Below, in pieces: positions 1-10,393 of a DNA stretch of 64,000 bases (position 1 is its first letter; each line of letters opens with the position of its first letter). A program made the position numbers and the translations under genes. The stretch lies in NCBI GenBank assembly GCA_949318235.1, contig CASGGR010000042.1, forward strand, positions 122,898 through 186,897, given 5' to 3'. The notes under the pieces are model-generated. The model saw only the letters and a program-made list of their open reading frames with translations, did no database searches and was not told the origin of the DNA. The DNA comes from Ecdyonurus torrentis (taxonomy: Eukaryota > Arthropoda > Insecta > Ephemeroptera > Heptageniidae).

Positions 1-61
1 CGCATACTTTTTGGGTTATTGACAATTTTAGTTTTCACTCATCATGTAGCCAAACCAAGTC
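1..61 (+). repeat. Partial monomer at left edge (unit positions 186-246)
   Basis: These 61 bases match the last quarter of the unit, starting inside the CGACGCATAC segment and ending just before the first ATG. The tail reads CAATTTTAG, so the unit is of type A, B or D rather than C or E, which have CAATTATAG. The array therefore continues leftwards beyond the window. Confidence 0.97.
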
Positions 62-63
62 AT

Positions 64-76
64 GAAACAAAGTTTC
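64..76 (+). other. Short dyad symmetry GAAAC-AAA-GTTTC (in every unit)
   Basis: Perfect 5-bp arms are separated by three bases, next to the phase mark. I saw no subtype in which the arms are altered; even the aberrant units with AAG at the start keep it. Coordinates are for the first unit. Confidence 0.75.
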
Positions 77-101
77 TATTTCAAGAACCAAATGTTATTG
101 A

Positions 102-115
102 ATGATAAAAATCAT
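102..115 (+). other. Short dyad symmetry ATGAT-AAAA-ATCAT
   Basis: Perfect 5-bp arms are separated by four A. It is conserved in all subtypes; the one break I noticed is the C to T at 47829. Coordinates are for the first unit. Confidence 0.72.
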
Positions 116-127
116 ACTTTTTACACG

Positions 128-145
128 ATTAAAACTAGTTTTGAT
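128..145 (+). other. Central palindrome AAAACTAGTTTT with imperfect extension
   Basis: The 12-bp core (131-142) is a perfect palindrome and extends to 18 bp (ATTAAAACTAGTTTTGAT) with one T/G mismatch on each side. It contains an ACTAGT hexamer in almost every unit. Fifteen of the 21 D units, all before 20.7 kb, have AAAACGAGTTTT and lack both. Coordinates are for the first unit. Confidence 0.78.
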
Positions 146-175
146 GATTTCTCAGAAACTAAGAATGCTACAGAC

Positions 176-185
176 ATCAAATTCA
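176..185 (+). other. Variable patch that defines the two monomer clades (unit positions 115-124)
   Basis: In A and B units the patch is ATCAAATTCA, in D ATTAAATTCG (or ATTAAATTCA), in C and E TTACTATTTT, in F and G TTACTATTTA. A and C differ at six of these ten positions but at only two others in the whole unit. Other events also fall here or within five bases: the 1-bp deletions at 44955 and 45692, the T to G at 42249 and the E-specific C to T. The coordinates are those of the first unit. Confidence 0.85.
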
Positions 186-214
186 ACTCAAAACATAGCT
201 TTTTCAATTCTCTA

Positions 215-240
215 CAAAAAAGATGTCTTGAACTTTTTTG
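215..240 (+). other. Inverted repeat CAAAAAAG / CTTTTTTG with 10-base spacer
   Basis: Perfect 8-bp arms flank ATGTCTTGAA. It is the longest dyad in the unit and is present in all subtypes. It is broken in the unit at 11870 (T to C at 12042) and in the two aberrant units at 46060 and 47042. Followed by no unique sequence, it is a structural element of the satellite rather than a transcription terminator. Coordinates are for the first unit. Confidence 0.75.
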
Positions 241-307
241 CTCCGACGCATACTTTTTGGGTTATTGACAATTTTAGTTTTCACTCATCATGTAGCCAAA
301 CCAAGTC

Positions 308-553
308 ATGAAACAAAGTTTCTATTTCAAGAACCAAATGTTATTGAATGATAAAAATCATACTTTTTACACGATTAAAACTAGTTTTGATGATTTCTCA
401 GAAACTAAGAATGCTACAGACATCAAATTCAACTCAAAACATAGCTTTTTCAATTCTCTACAAAAAAGATGTCTTGAACTTTTTTGTTTCGACGCATACT
501 TTTTGGGTTATTGACAATTTTAGTTTTCACTCATCATGTAGCCAAACCAAGTC
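308..553 (+). repeat. Type B monomer (first example)
   Basis: It is identical to type A except for two C-to-T changes at unit positions 180 and 182, so the segment reads TTTCGACG instead of CTCCGACG. This creates a TCGA tetranucleotide that A and C units lack. I count 47 B units, spread over the whole window and present in both the left and right domains, so B is an old and stable subtype. Confidence 0.93.
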
Positions 554-799
554 ATGAAACAAAGTTTCTATTTCAAGAACCAAATGTTATTGAATGATAA
601 AAATCATACTTTTTACACGATTAAAACTAGTTTTGATGATTTCTCAAAAACTAAGAATGCTACAGACTTACTATTTTACTCAAAACATAGCTTTTTCAAT
701 TCTCTACAAAAAAGATGTCTTGAACTTTTTTGCTCCGACGCATACTTTTTGGGTTATTGACAATTATAGTTTTCACTCATCATGTAGCCAAACCAAGTC
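554..799 (+). repeat. Type C monomer (first example), founder form of the second clade
   Basis: It differs from type A by eight substitutions, six of them packed in ten bases. They are G to A at position 94, the patch TTACTATTTT at 115-124 in place of ATCAAATTCA, and T to A at 213. About 40 C or C' units are present. They occur from 554 to 29089, are absent for about 19 kb, then return from 48516. Units at 4736 and 10640 keep the C patch but have T at 213, as if recombinant with the B unit that follows them. Confidence 0.93.
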
Positions 800-1045
800 A
801 TGAAACAAAGTTTCTATTTTAAGAACCAAATGTTATTGAATGATAAAAATCATACTTTTTACACGATTAAAACGAGTTTTGATGATTTCTCAGAAACTAA
901 GAATGCTACAGACATTAAATTCGATTCAAAACATAGCTTTTTCAATTCTCTACAAAAAAGATGTCTTGAACTTTTTTGCTCCGACGCATACTTTTTGGGT
1001 TATTGACAATTTTAGTTTTCACTCATCATGTAGCCAAACCAAGTC
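800..1045 (+). repeat. Type D monomer (first example)
   Basis: This is an A-clade unit with five changes: T at position 21, AAAACGAG instead of AAAACTAG (position 75), and a patch reading ATTAAATTCG followed by ATTC. The change at position 75 destroys the 12-bp palindrome found in all other types. There are 21 D units, all before 29336. Three (1784, 5474, 8672) have CAATTC instead of CGATTC. Six (11378, 16790, 21956, 23924, 27122, 29090) keep the intact palindrome and look like D/A recombinants. A D unit nearly always follows a C unit. Confidence 0.92.
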
Positions 1046-3013
1046 ATGAAACAAAGTTTCTATTTCAAGAACCAAATGTTATTGAATGATAAAAATCATA
1101 CTTTTTACACGATTAAAACTAGTTTTGATGATTTCTCAGAAACTAAGAATGCTACAGACATCAAATTCAACTCAAAACATAGCTTTTTCAATTCTCTACA
1201 AAAAAGATGTCTTGAACTTTTTTGCTCCGACGCATACTTTTTGGGTTATTGACAATTTTAGTTTTCACTCATCATGTAGCCAAACCAAGTCATGAAACAA
1301 AGTTTCTATTTCAAGAACCAAATGTTATTGAATGATAAAAATCATACTTTTTACACGATTAAAACTAGTTTTGATGATTTCTCAGAAACTAAGAATGCTA
1401 CAGACATCAAATTCAACTCAAAACATAGCTTTTTCAATTCTCTACAAAAAAGATGTCTTGAACTTTTTTGTTTCGACGCATACTTTTTGGGTTATTGACA
1501 ATTTTAGTTTTCACTCATCATGTAGCCAAACCAAGTCATGAAACAAAGTTTCTATTTCAAGAACCAAATGTTATTGAATGATAAAAATCATACTTTTTAC
1601 ACGATTAAAACTAGTTTTGATGATTTCTCAAAAACTAAGAATGCTACAGACTTACTATTTTACTCAAAACATAGCTTTTTCAATTCTCTACAAAAAAGAT
1701 GTCTTGAACTTTTTTGCTCCTACGCATACTTTTTGGGTTATTGACAATTATAGTTTTCACTCATCATGTAGCCAAACCAAGTCATGAAACAAAGTTTCTA
1801 TTTTAAGAACCAAATGTTATTGAATGATAAAAATCATACTTTTTACACGATTAAAACGAGTTTTGATGATTTCTCAGAAACTAAGAATGCTACAGACATT
1901 AAATTCAATTCAAAACATAGCTTTTTCAATTCTCTACAAAAAAGATGTCTTGAACTTTTTTGCTCCGACGCATACTTTTTGGGTTATTGACAATTTTAGT
2001 TTTCACTCATCATGTAGCCAAACCAAGTCATGAAACAAAGTTTCTATTTCAAGAACCAAATGTTATTGAATGATAAAAATCATACTTTTTACACGATTAA
2101 AACTAGTTTTGATGATTTCTCAGAAACTAAGAATGCTACAGACATCAAATTCAACTCAAAACATAGCTTTTTCAATTCTCTACAAAAAAGATGTCTTGAA
2201 CTTTTTTGCTCCGACGCATACTTTTTGGGTTATTGACAATTTTAGTTTTCACTCATCATGTAGCCAAACCAAGTCATGAAACAAAGTTTCTATTTCAAGA
2301 ACCAAATGTTATTGAATGATAAAAATCATACTTTTTACACGATTAAAACTAGTTTTGATGATTTCTCAGAAACTAAGAATGCTACAGACATCAAATTCAA
2401 CTCAAAACATAGCTTTTTCAATTCTCTACAAAAAAGATGTCTTGAACTTTTTTGTTTCGACGCATACTTTTTGGGTTATTGACAATTTTAGTTTTCACTC
2501 ATCATGTAGCCAAACCAAGTCATGAAACAAAGTTTCTATTTCAAGAACCAAATGTTATTGAATGATAAAAATCATACTTTTTACACGATTAAAACTAGTT
2601 TTGATGATTTCTCAAAAACTAAGAATGCTACAGACTTACTATTTTACTCAAAACATAGCTTTTTCAATTCTCTACAAAAAAGATGTCTTGAACTTTTTTG
2701 CTCCGACGCATACTTTTTGGGTTATTGACAATTATAGTTTTCACTCATCATGTAGCCAAACCAAGTCATGAAACAAAGTTTCTATTTTAAGAACCAAATG
2801 TTATTGAATGATAAAAATCATACTTTTTACACGATTAAAACGAGTTTTGATGATTTCTCAGAAACTAAGAATGCTACAGACATTAAATTCGATTCAAAAC
2901 ATAGCTTTTTCAATTCTCTACAAAAAAGATGTCTTGAACTTTTTTGCTCCGACGCATACTTTTTGGGTTATTGACAATTTTAGTTTTCACTCATCATGTA
3001 GCCAAACCAAGTC

Positions 3014-3259
3014 ATGAAACAAAGTTTCTATTTCAAGAACCAAATGTTATTGAATGATAAAAATCATACTTTTTACACGATTAAAACTAGTTTTGATGAT
3101 TTCTCAAAAACTAAGAATGCCACAGACTTACTATTTTACTTAAAACATAGCTTTTTCAATTCTCTACAAAAAAGATGTCTTGAACTTTTTTGCTCCGACG
3201 CATACTTTTTGGGTTATTGACAATTATAGTTTTCACTCATCATGTAGCCAAACCAAGTC
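3014..3259 (+). repeat. Type E monomer (first example)
   Basis: This is a derivative of type C with two further changes: AATGCCACAG instead of AATGCTACAG, and ACTTAAAAC instead of ACTCAAAAC just after the patch. It keeps A at position 213. I count 24 E units from 3014 to 42865 and none after. In nearly all cases the unit after E is A'; the exceptions are after 3014, 6704 and 34256, where it is plain A. Confidence 0.92.
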
Positions 3260-6200
3260 ATGAAACAAAGTTTCTATTTCAAGAACCAAATGTTATTGAA
3301 TGATAAAAATCATACTTTTTACACGATTAAAACTAGTTTTGATGATTTCTCAGAAACTAAGAATGCTACAGACATCAAATTCAACTCAAAACATAGCTTT
3401 TTCAATTCTCTACAAAAAAGATGTCTTGAACTTTTTTGCTCCGACGCATACTTTTTGGGTTATTGACAATTTTAGTTTTCACTCATCATGTAGCCAAACC
3501 AAGTCATGAAACAAAGTTTCTATTTCAAGAACCAAATGTTATTGAATGATAAAAATCATACTTTTTACACGATTAAAACTAGTTTTGATGATTTCTCAGA
3601 AACTAAGAATGCTACAGACATCAAATTCAACTCAAAACATAGCTTTTTCAATTCTCTACAAAAAAGATGTCTTGAACTTTTTTGTTTCGACGCATACTTT
3701 TTGGGTTATTGACAATTTTAGTTTTCACTCATCATGTAGCCAAACCAAGTCATGAAACAAAGTTTCTATTTCAAGAACCAAATGTTATTGAATGATAAAA
3801 ATCATACTTTTTACACGATTAAAACTAGTTTTGATGATTTCTCAAAAACTAAGAATGCTACAGACTTACTATTTTACTCAAAACATAGCTTTTTCAATTC
3901 TCTACAAAAAAGATGTCTTGAACTTTTTTGCTCCGACGCATACTTTTTGGGTTATTGACAATTATAGTTTTCACTCATCATGTAGCCAAACCAAGTCATG
4001 AAACAAAGTTTCTATTTTAAGAACCAAATGTTATTGAATGATAAAAATCATACTTTTTACACGATTAAAACGAGTTTTGATGATTTCTCAGAAACTAAGA
4101 ATGCTACAGACATTAAATTCGATTCAAAACATAGCTTTTTCAATTCTCTACAAAAAAGATGTCTTGAACTTTTTTGCTCCGACGCATACTTTTTGGGTTA
4201 TTGACAATTTTAGTTTTCACTCATCATGTAGCCAAACCAAGTCATGAAACAAAGTTTCTATTTCAAGAACCAAATGTTATTGAATGATAAAAATCATACT
4301 TTTTACACGATTAAAACTAGTTTTGATGATTTCTCAGAAACTAAGAATGCTACAGACATCAAATTCAACTCAAAACATAGCTTTTTCAATTCTCTACAAA
4401 AAAGATGTCTTGAACTTTTTTGCTCCGACGCATACTTTTTGGGTTATTGACAATTTTAGTTTTCACTCATCATGTAGCCAAACCAAGTCATGAAACAAAG
4501 TTTCTATTTCAAGAACCAAATGTTATTGAATGATAAAAATCATACTTTTTACACGATTAAAACTAGTTTTGATGATTTCTCAGAAACTAAGAATGCTACA
4601 GACATCAAATTCAACTCAAAACATAGCTTTTTCAATTCTCTACAAAAAAGATGTCTTGAACTTTTTTGTTTCGACGCATACTTTTTGGGTTATTGACAAT
4701 TTTAGTTTTCACTCATCATGTAGCCAAACCAAGTCATGAAACAAAGTTTCTATTTCAAGAACCAAATGTTATTGAATGATAAAAATCATACTTTTTACAC
4801 GATTAAAACTAGTTTTGATGATTTCTCAAAAACTAAGAATGCTACAGACTTACTATTTTACTCAAAACATAGCTTTTTCAATTCTCTACAAAAAAGATGT
4901 CTTGAACTTTTTTGCTCCGACGCATACTTTTTGGGTTATTGACAATTTTAGTTTTCACTCATCATGTAGCCAAACCAAGTCATGAAACAAAGTTTCTATT
5001 TCAAGAACCAAATGTTATTGAATGATAAAAATCATACTTTTTACACGATTAAAACTAGTTTTGATGATTTCTCAGAAACTAAGAATGCTACAGACATCAA
5101 ATTCAACTCAAAACATAGCTTTTTCAATTCTCTACAAAAAAGATGTCTTGAACTTTTTTGTTTCGACGCATACTTTTTGGGTTATTGACAATTTTAGTTT
5201 TCACTCATCATGTAGCCAAACCAAGTCATGAAACAAAGTTTCTATTTCAAGAACCAAATGTTATTGAATGATAAAAATCATACTTTTTACACGATTAAAA
5301 CTAGTTTTGATGATTTCTCAAAAACTAAGAATGCTACAGACTTACTATTTTACTCAAAACATAGCTTTTTCAATTCTCTACAAAAAAGATGTCTTGAACT
5401 TTTTTGCTCCGACGCATACTTTTTGGGTTATTGACAATTATAGTTTTCACTCATCATGTAGCCAAACCAAGTCATGAAACAAAGTTTCTATTTTAAGAAC
5501 CAAATGTTATTGAATGATAAAAATCATACTTTTTACACGATTAAAACGAGTTTTGATGATTTCTCAGAAACTAAGAATGCTACAGACATTAAATTCAATT
5601 CAAAACATAGCTTTTTCAATTCTCTACAAAAAAGATGTCTTGAACTTTTTTGCTCCGACGCATACTTTTTGGGTTATTGACAATTTTAGTTTTCACTCAT
5701 CATGTAGCCAAACCAAGTCATGAAACAAAGTTTCTATTTCAAGAACCAAATGTTATTGAATGATAAAAATCATACTTTTTACACGATTAAAACTAGTTTT
5801 GATGATTTCTCAGAAACTAAGAATGCTACAGACATCAAATTCAACTCAAAACATAGCTTTTTCAATTCTCTACAAAAAAGATGTCTTGAACTTTTTTGCT
5901 CCGACGCATACTTTTTGGGTTATTGACAATTTTAGTTTTCACTCATCATGTAGCCAAACCAAGTCATGAAACAAAGTTTCTATTTCAAGAACCAAATGTT
6001 ATTGAATGATAAAAATCATACTTTTTACACGATTAAAACTAGTTTTGATGATTTCTCAGAAACTAAGAATGCTACAGACATCAAATTCAACTCAAAACAT
6101 AGCTTTTTCAATTCTCTACAAAAAAGATGTCTTGAACTTTTTTGTTTCGACGCATACTTTTTGGGTTATTGACAATTTTAGTTTTCACTCATCATGTAGC

Positions 6201-6949
6201 CAAACCAAGTCATGAAACAAAGTTTCTATTTCAAGAACCAAATGTTATTGAATGATAAAAATCATACTTTTTACACGATTAAAACTAGTTTTGATGATTT
6301 CTCAAAAACTAAGAATGCTACAGACTTACTATTTTACTCAAAACATAGCTTTTTCAATTCTCTACAAAAAAGATGTCTTGAACTTTTTTGCTCCGACGCA
6401 TACTTTTTGGGTTATTGACAATTATAGTTTTCACTCATCATGTAGCCAAACCAAGTCATGAAACAAAGTTTCTATTTTAAGAACCAAATGTTATTGAATG
6501 ATAAAAATCATACTTTTTACACGATTAAAACGAGTTTTGATGATTTCTCAGAAACTAAGAATGCTACAGACATTAAATTCGATTCAAAACATAGCTTTTT
6601 CAATTCTCTACAAAAAAGATGTCTTGAACTTTTTTGCTCCGACGCATACTTTTTGGGTTATTGACAATTTTAGTTTTCACTCATCATGTAGCCAAACCAA
6701 GTCATGAAACAAAGTTTCTATTTCAAGAACCAAATGTTATTGAATGATAAAAATCATACTTTTTACACGATTAAAACTAGTTTTGATGATTTCTCAAAAA
6801 CTAAGAATGCCACAGACTTACTATTTTACTTAAAACATAGCTTTTTCAATTCTCTACAAAAAAGATGTCTTGAACTTTTTTGCTCCGACGCATACTTTTT
6901 GGGTTATTGACAATTATAGTTTTCACTCATCATGTAGCCAAACCAAGTC
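3260..6949. repeat. 15-unit HOR block, related to the 13-unit block
   Basis: The order is A-B-C-D, A-B-C, B-C-D, A-B-C-D, E. The C at 4736 has the CAATTTTAG tail and is followed directly by B, so two or more units were gained by unequal exchange inside a tetramer. Taking the CAATTC-type D as marker, the copies at 1784, 5474 and 8672 are 3690 and 3198 bp apart (15 and 13 units), which measures the length difference between neighbouring HOR copies. Confidence 0.86.
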
Positions 6950-9900
6950 ATGAAACAAAGTTTCTATTTCAAGAACCAAATGTTATTGAATGATAAAAAT
7001 CATACTTTTTACACGATTAAAACTAGTTTTGATGATTTCTCAGAAACTAAGAATGCTACAGACATCAAATTCAACTCAAAACATAGCTTTTTCAATTCTC
7101 TACAAAAAAGATGTCTTGAACTTTTTTGCTCCGACGCATACTTTTTGGGTTATTGACAATTTTAGTTTTCACTCATCATGTAGCCAAACCAAGTCATGAA
7201 ACAAAGTTTCTATTTCAAGAACCAAATGTTATTGAATGATAAAAATCATACTTTTTACACGATTAAAACTAGTTTTGATGATTTCTCAGAAACTAAGAAT
7301 GCTACAGACATCAAATTCAACTCAAAACATAGCTTTTTCAATTCTCTACAAAAAAGATGTCTTGAACTTTTTTGTTTCGACGCATACTTTTTGGGTTATT
7401 GACAATTTTAGTTTTCACTCATCATGTAGCCAAACCAAGTCATGAAACAAAGTTTCTATTTCAAGAACCAAATGTTATTGAATGATAAAAATCATACTTT
7501 TTACACGATTAAAACTAGTTTTGATGATTTCTCAAAAACTAAGAATGCTACAGACTTACTATTTTACTCAAAACATAGCTTTTTCAATTCTCTACAAAAA
7601 AGATGTCTTGAACTTTTTTGCTCCGACGCATACTTTTTGGGTTATTGACAATTATAGTTTTCACTCATCATGTAGCCAAACCAAGTCATGAAACAAAGTT
7701 TCTATTTTAAGAACCAAATGTTATTGAATGATAAAAATCATACTTTTTACACGATTAAAACGAGTTTTGATGATTTCTCAGAAACTAAGAATGCTACAGA
7801 CATTAAATTCGATTCAAAACATAGCTTTTTCAATTCTCTACAAAAAAGATGTCTTGAACTTTTTTGCTCCGACGCATACTTTTTGGGTTATTGACAATTT
7901 TAGTTTTCACTCATCATGTAGCCAAACCAAGTCATGAAACAAAGTTTCTATTTCAAGAACCAAATGTTATTGAATGATAAAAATCATACTTTTTACACGA
8001 TTAAAACTAGTTTTGATGATTTCTCAGAAACTAAGAATGCTACAGACATCAAATTCAACTCAAAACATAGCTTTTTCAATTCTCTACAAAAAAGATGTCT
8101 TGAACTTTTTTGCTCCGACGCATACTTTTTGGGTTATTGACAATTTTAGTTTTCACTCATCATGTAGCCAAACCAAGTCATGAAACAAAGTTTCTATTTC
8201 AAGAACCAAATGTTATTGAATGATAAAAATCATACTTTTTACACGATTAAAACTAGTTTTGATGATTTCTCAGAAACTAAGAATGCTACAGACATCAAAT
8301 TCAACTCAAAACATAGCTTTTTCAATTCTCTACAAAAAAGATGTCTTGAACTTTTTTGTTTCGACGCATACTTTTTGGGTTATTGACAATTTTAGTTTTC
8401 ACTCATCATGTAGCCAAACCAAGTCATGAAACAAAGTTTCTATTTCAAGAACCAAATGTTATTGAATGATAAAAATCATACTTTTTACACGATTAAAACT
8501 AGTTTTGATGATTTCTCAAAAACTAAGAATGCTACAGACTTACTATTTTACTCAAAACATAGCTTTTTCAATTCTCTACAAAAAAGATGTCTTGAACTTT
8601 TTTGCTCCGACGCATACTTTTTGGGTTATTGACAATTATAGTTTTCACTCATCATGTAGCCAAACCAAGTCATGAAACAAAGTTTCTATTTTAAGAACCA
8701 AATGTTATTGAATGATAAAAATCATACTTTTTACACGATTAAAACGAGTTTTGATGATTTCTCAGAAACTAAGAATGCTACAGACATTAAATTCAATTCA
8801 AAACATAGCTTTTTCAATTCTCTACAAAAAAGATGTCTTGAACTTTTTTGCTCCGACGCATACTTTTTGGGTTATTGACAATTTTAGTTTTCACTCATCA
8901 TGTAGCCAAACCAAGTCATGAAACAAAGTTTCTATTTCAAGAACCAAATGTTATTGAATGATAAAAATCATACTTTTTACACGATTAAAACTAGTTTTGA
9001 TGATTTCTCAGAAACTAAGAATGCTACAGACATCAAATTCAACTCAAAACATAGCTTTTTCAATTCTCTACAAAAAAGATGTCTTGAACTTTTTTGCTCC
9101 GACGCATACTTTTTGGGTTATTGACAATTTTAGTTTTCACTCATCATGTAGCCAAACCAAGTCATGAAACAAAGTTTCTATTTCAAGAACCAAATGTTAT
9201 TGAATGATAAAAATCATACTTTTTACACGATTAAAACTAGTTTTGATGATTTCTCAGAAACTAAGAATGCTACAGACATCAAATTCAACTCAAAACATAG
9301 CTTTTTCAATTCTCTACAAAAAAGATGTCTTGAACTTTTTTGTTTCGACGCATACTTTTTGGGTTATTGACAATTTTAGTTTTCACTCATCATGTAGCCA
9401 AACCAAGTCATGAAACAAAGTTTCTATTTCAAGAACCAAATGTTATTGAATGATAAAAATCATACTTTTTACACGATTAAAACTAGTTTTGATGATTTCT
9501 CAAAAACTAAGAATGCTACAGACTTACTATTTTACTCAAAACATAGCTTTTTCAATTCTCTACAAAAAAGATGTCTTGAACTTTTTTGCTCCGACGCATA
9601 CTTTTTGGGTTATTGACAATTATAGTTTTCACTCATCATGTAGCCAAACCAAGTCATGAAACAAAGTTTCTATTTTAAGAACCAAATGTTATTGAATGAT
9701 AAAAATCATACTTTTTACACGATTAAAACGAGTTTTGATGATTTCTCAGAAACTAAGAATGCTACAGACATTAAATTCGATTCAAAACATAGCTTTTTCA
9801 ATTCTCTACAAAAAAGATGTCTTGAACTTTTTTGCTCCGACGCATACTTTTTGGGTTATTGACAATTTTAGTTTTCACTCATCATGTAGCCAAACCAAGT

Positions 9901-10147
9901 CATGAAACAAAGTTTCTATTTCAAGAACCAAATGTTATTGAATGATAAAAATCATACTTTTTACACGATTAAAACTAGTTTTGATGATTTCTCAAAAACT
10001 AAGAATGCCACAGACTTACTATTTTACTTAAAACATAGCTTTTTCAATTCTCTACAAAAAAGATGTCTTGAACTTTTTTGCTCCGACGCATACTTTTTGG
10101 GTTATTGACAATTATAGTTTTCACTCATCATGTAGCCAAACCAAGTC
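6950..10147. repeat. 13-unit HOR block, second copy
   Basis: The order is again A-B-C-D, A-B-C-D, A-B-C-D, E, with the CAATTC-type D at 8672 in the second tetramer. It matches 62-3259 unit for unit at an offset of 6888 bp, apart from single-base differences such as the private change at 1721 in the first copy. Confidence 0.88.
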
Positions 10148-10393
10148 ATGAAACAAAGTTTCTATTTTAAGAACCAAATGTTATTGAATGATAAAAATCA
10201 TACTTTTTACACGATTAAAACTAGTTTTGATGATTTCTCAGAAACTAAGAATGCTACAGACATCAAATTCAACTCAAAACATAGCTTTTTCAATTCTCTA
10301 CAAAAAAGATGTCTTGAACTTTTTTGCTCCGACGCATACTTTTTGGGTTATTGACAATTTTAGTTTTCACTCATCATGTAGCCAAACCAAGTC
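10148..10393 (+). repeat. Type A' monomer (first example)
   Basis: It is type A with T instead of C at unit position 21 (CTATTTTAAG). It almost always follows a unit that ends in CAATTATAG (types C and E), so two variants 54 bp apart across the phase mark travel together. It also follows some B units between 33518 and 43604, showing that the linkage was later broken by recombination. Confidence 0.9.

Larger units (their letters stand above)
113..258 (+). repeat. Possible internal subrepeat within the monomer
   Basis: CATACTTTTT occurs twice per unit, at 113-122 and 249-258 in the first unit, 136 bp apart. TAGTTTT follows each copy at nearly the same distance (136-142 and 275-281, 139 bp apart). 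The shared order hints that the 246-bp unit arose from a duplicated shorter unit. The sequence between is too A+T-rich and diverged for me to be sure by eye. Confidence 0.35.
62..307 (+). repeat. Reference monomer, type A (consensus)
   Basis: This is the commonest sequence and is used here for unit numbering (62 = position 1). Diagnostic bases are C at position 21, G at 94, the patch ATCAAATTCA at 115-124, CTCC at 180-183 and T at 213. By hand count it has 29 G and 44 C in 246 bases, so it is about 70% A+T with a C excess on this strand. About 115 of the units in the window are type A or its variant A'. The phase chosen is arbitrary: the linked variants at position 213 and at position 21 of the next unit show that the ATG is not a natural boundary. 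Confidence 0.95.
62..3259. repeat. 13-unit HOR block, A-B-C-D tetramers plus E
   Basis: The order is A-B-C-D, A-B-C-D, A-B-C-D, E. The tetramer period is 984 bp. The C unit at 1538 has a private CTCCTACG change at 1721. The D unit at 1784 is the CAATTC variant. The same order recurs exactly 28 units (6888 bp) downstream at 6950-10147, including the variant D in the second tetramer. Confidence 0.88.

Noticed and set aside
215..240. CAAAAAAG/CTTTTTTG inverted repeat as a transcription terminator
   Set aside because: The stem is A/T-only apart from its end pairs, the T-run is part of the stem, and there is no gene upstream. It repeats in every unit.
62..268. Open frame of 68 codons in each unit, about 250 near-identical copies
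   Set aside because: It repeats with the satellite, matches no protein family I know, is changed freely between subtypes, is broken by deletions in the 44.8-47.3 kb zone and has no flanking regulatory sequence of its own. It is a by-product of a unit length divisible by three.
259..268. GGGTTATTGA as a telomere-like motif
   Set aside because: It is a single GGGTTA per unit not repeated in tandem, and does not form any known telomere repeat array.
265..293. TTGACA in each unit, resembling a bacterial -35 box
   Set aside because: Seventeen bases downstream the sequence is TCATGT, a poor -10 box, and the setting is a eukaryotic-type satellite.
102..311. Second overlapping frame of 69 codons ending on the next unit's ATG
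   Set aside because: The reasons are the same as for the first frame; two frames open over the same DNA with no constraint visible in either argues against coding.
487..504. CENP-B-box-like stretch in B units (TTTCGACGCATAC...)
   Set aside because: TTCG, the central A and one C fit, but the CGGG end required by the box is replaced by CTTT. Only about six of nine core bases match, which is not enough.
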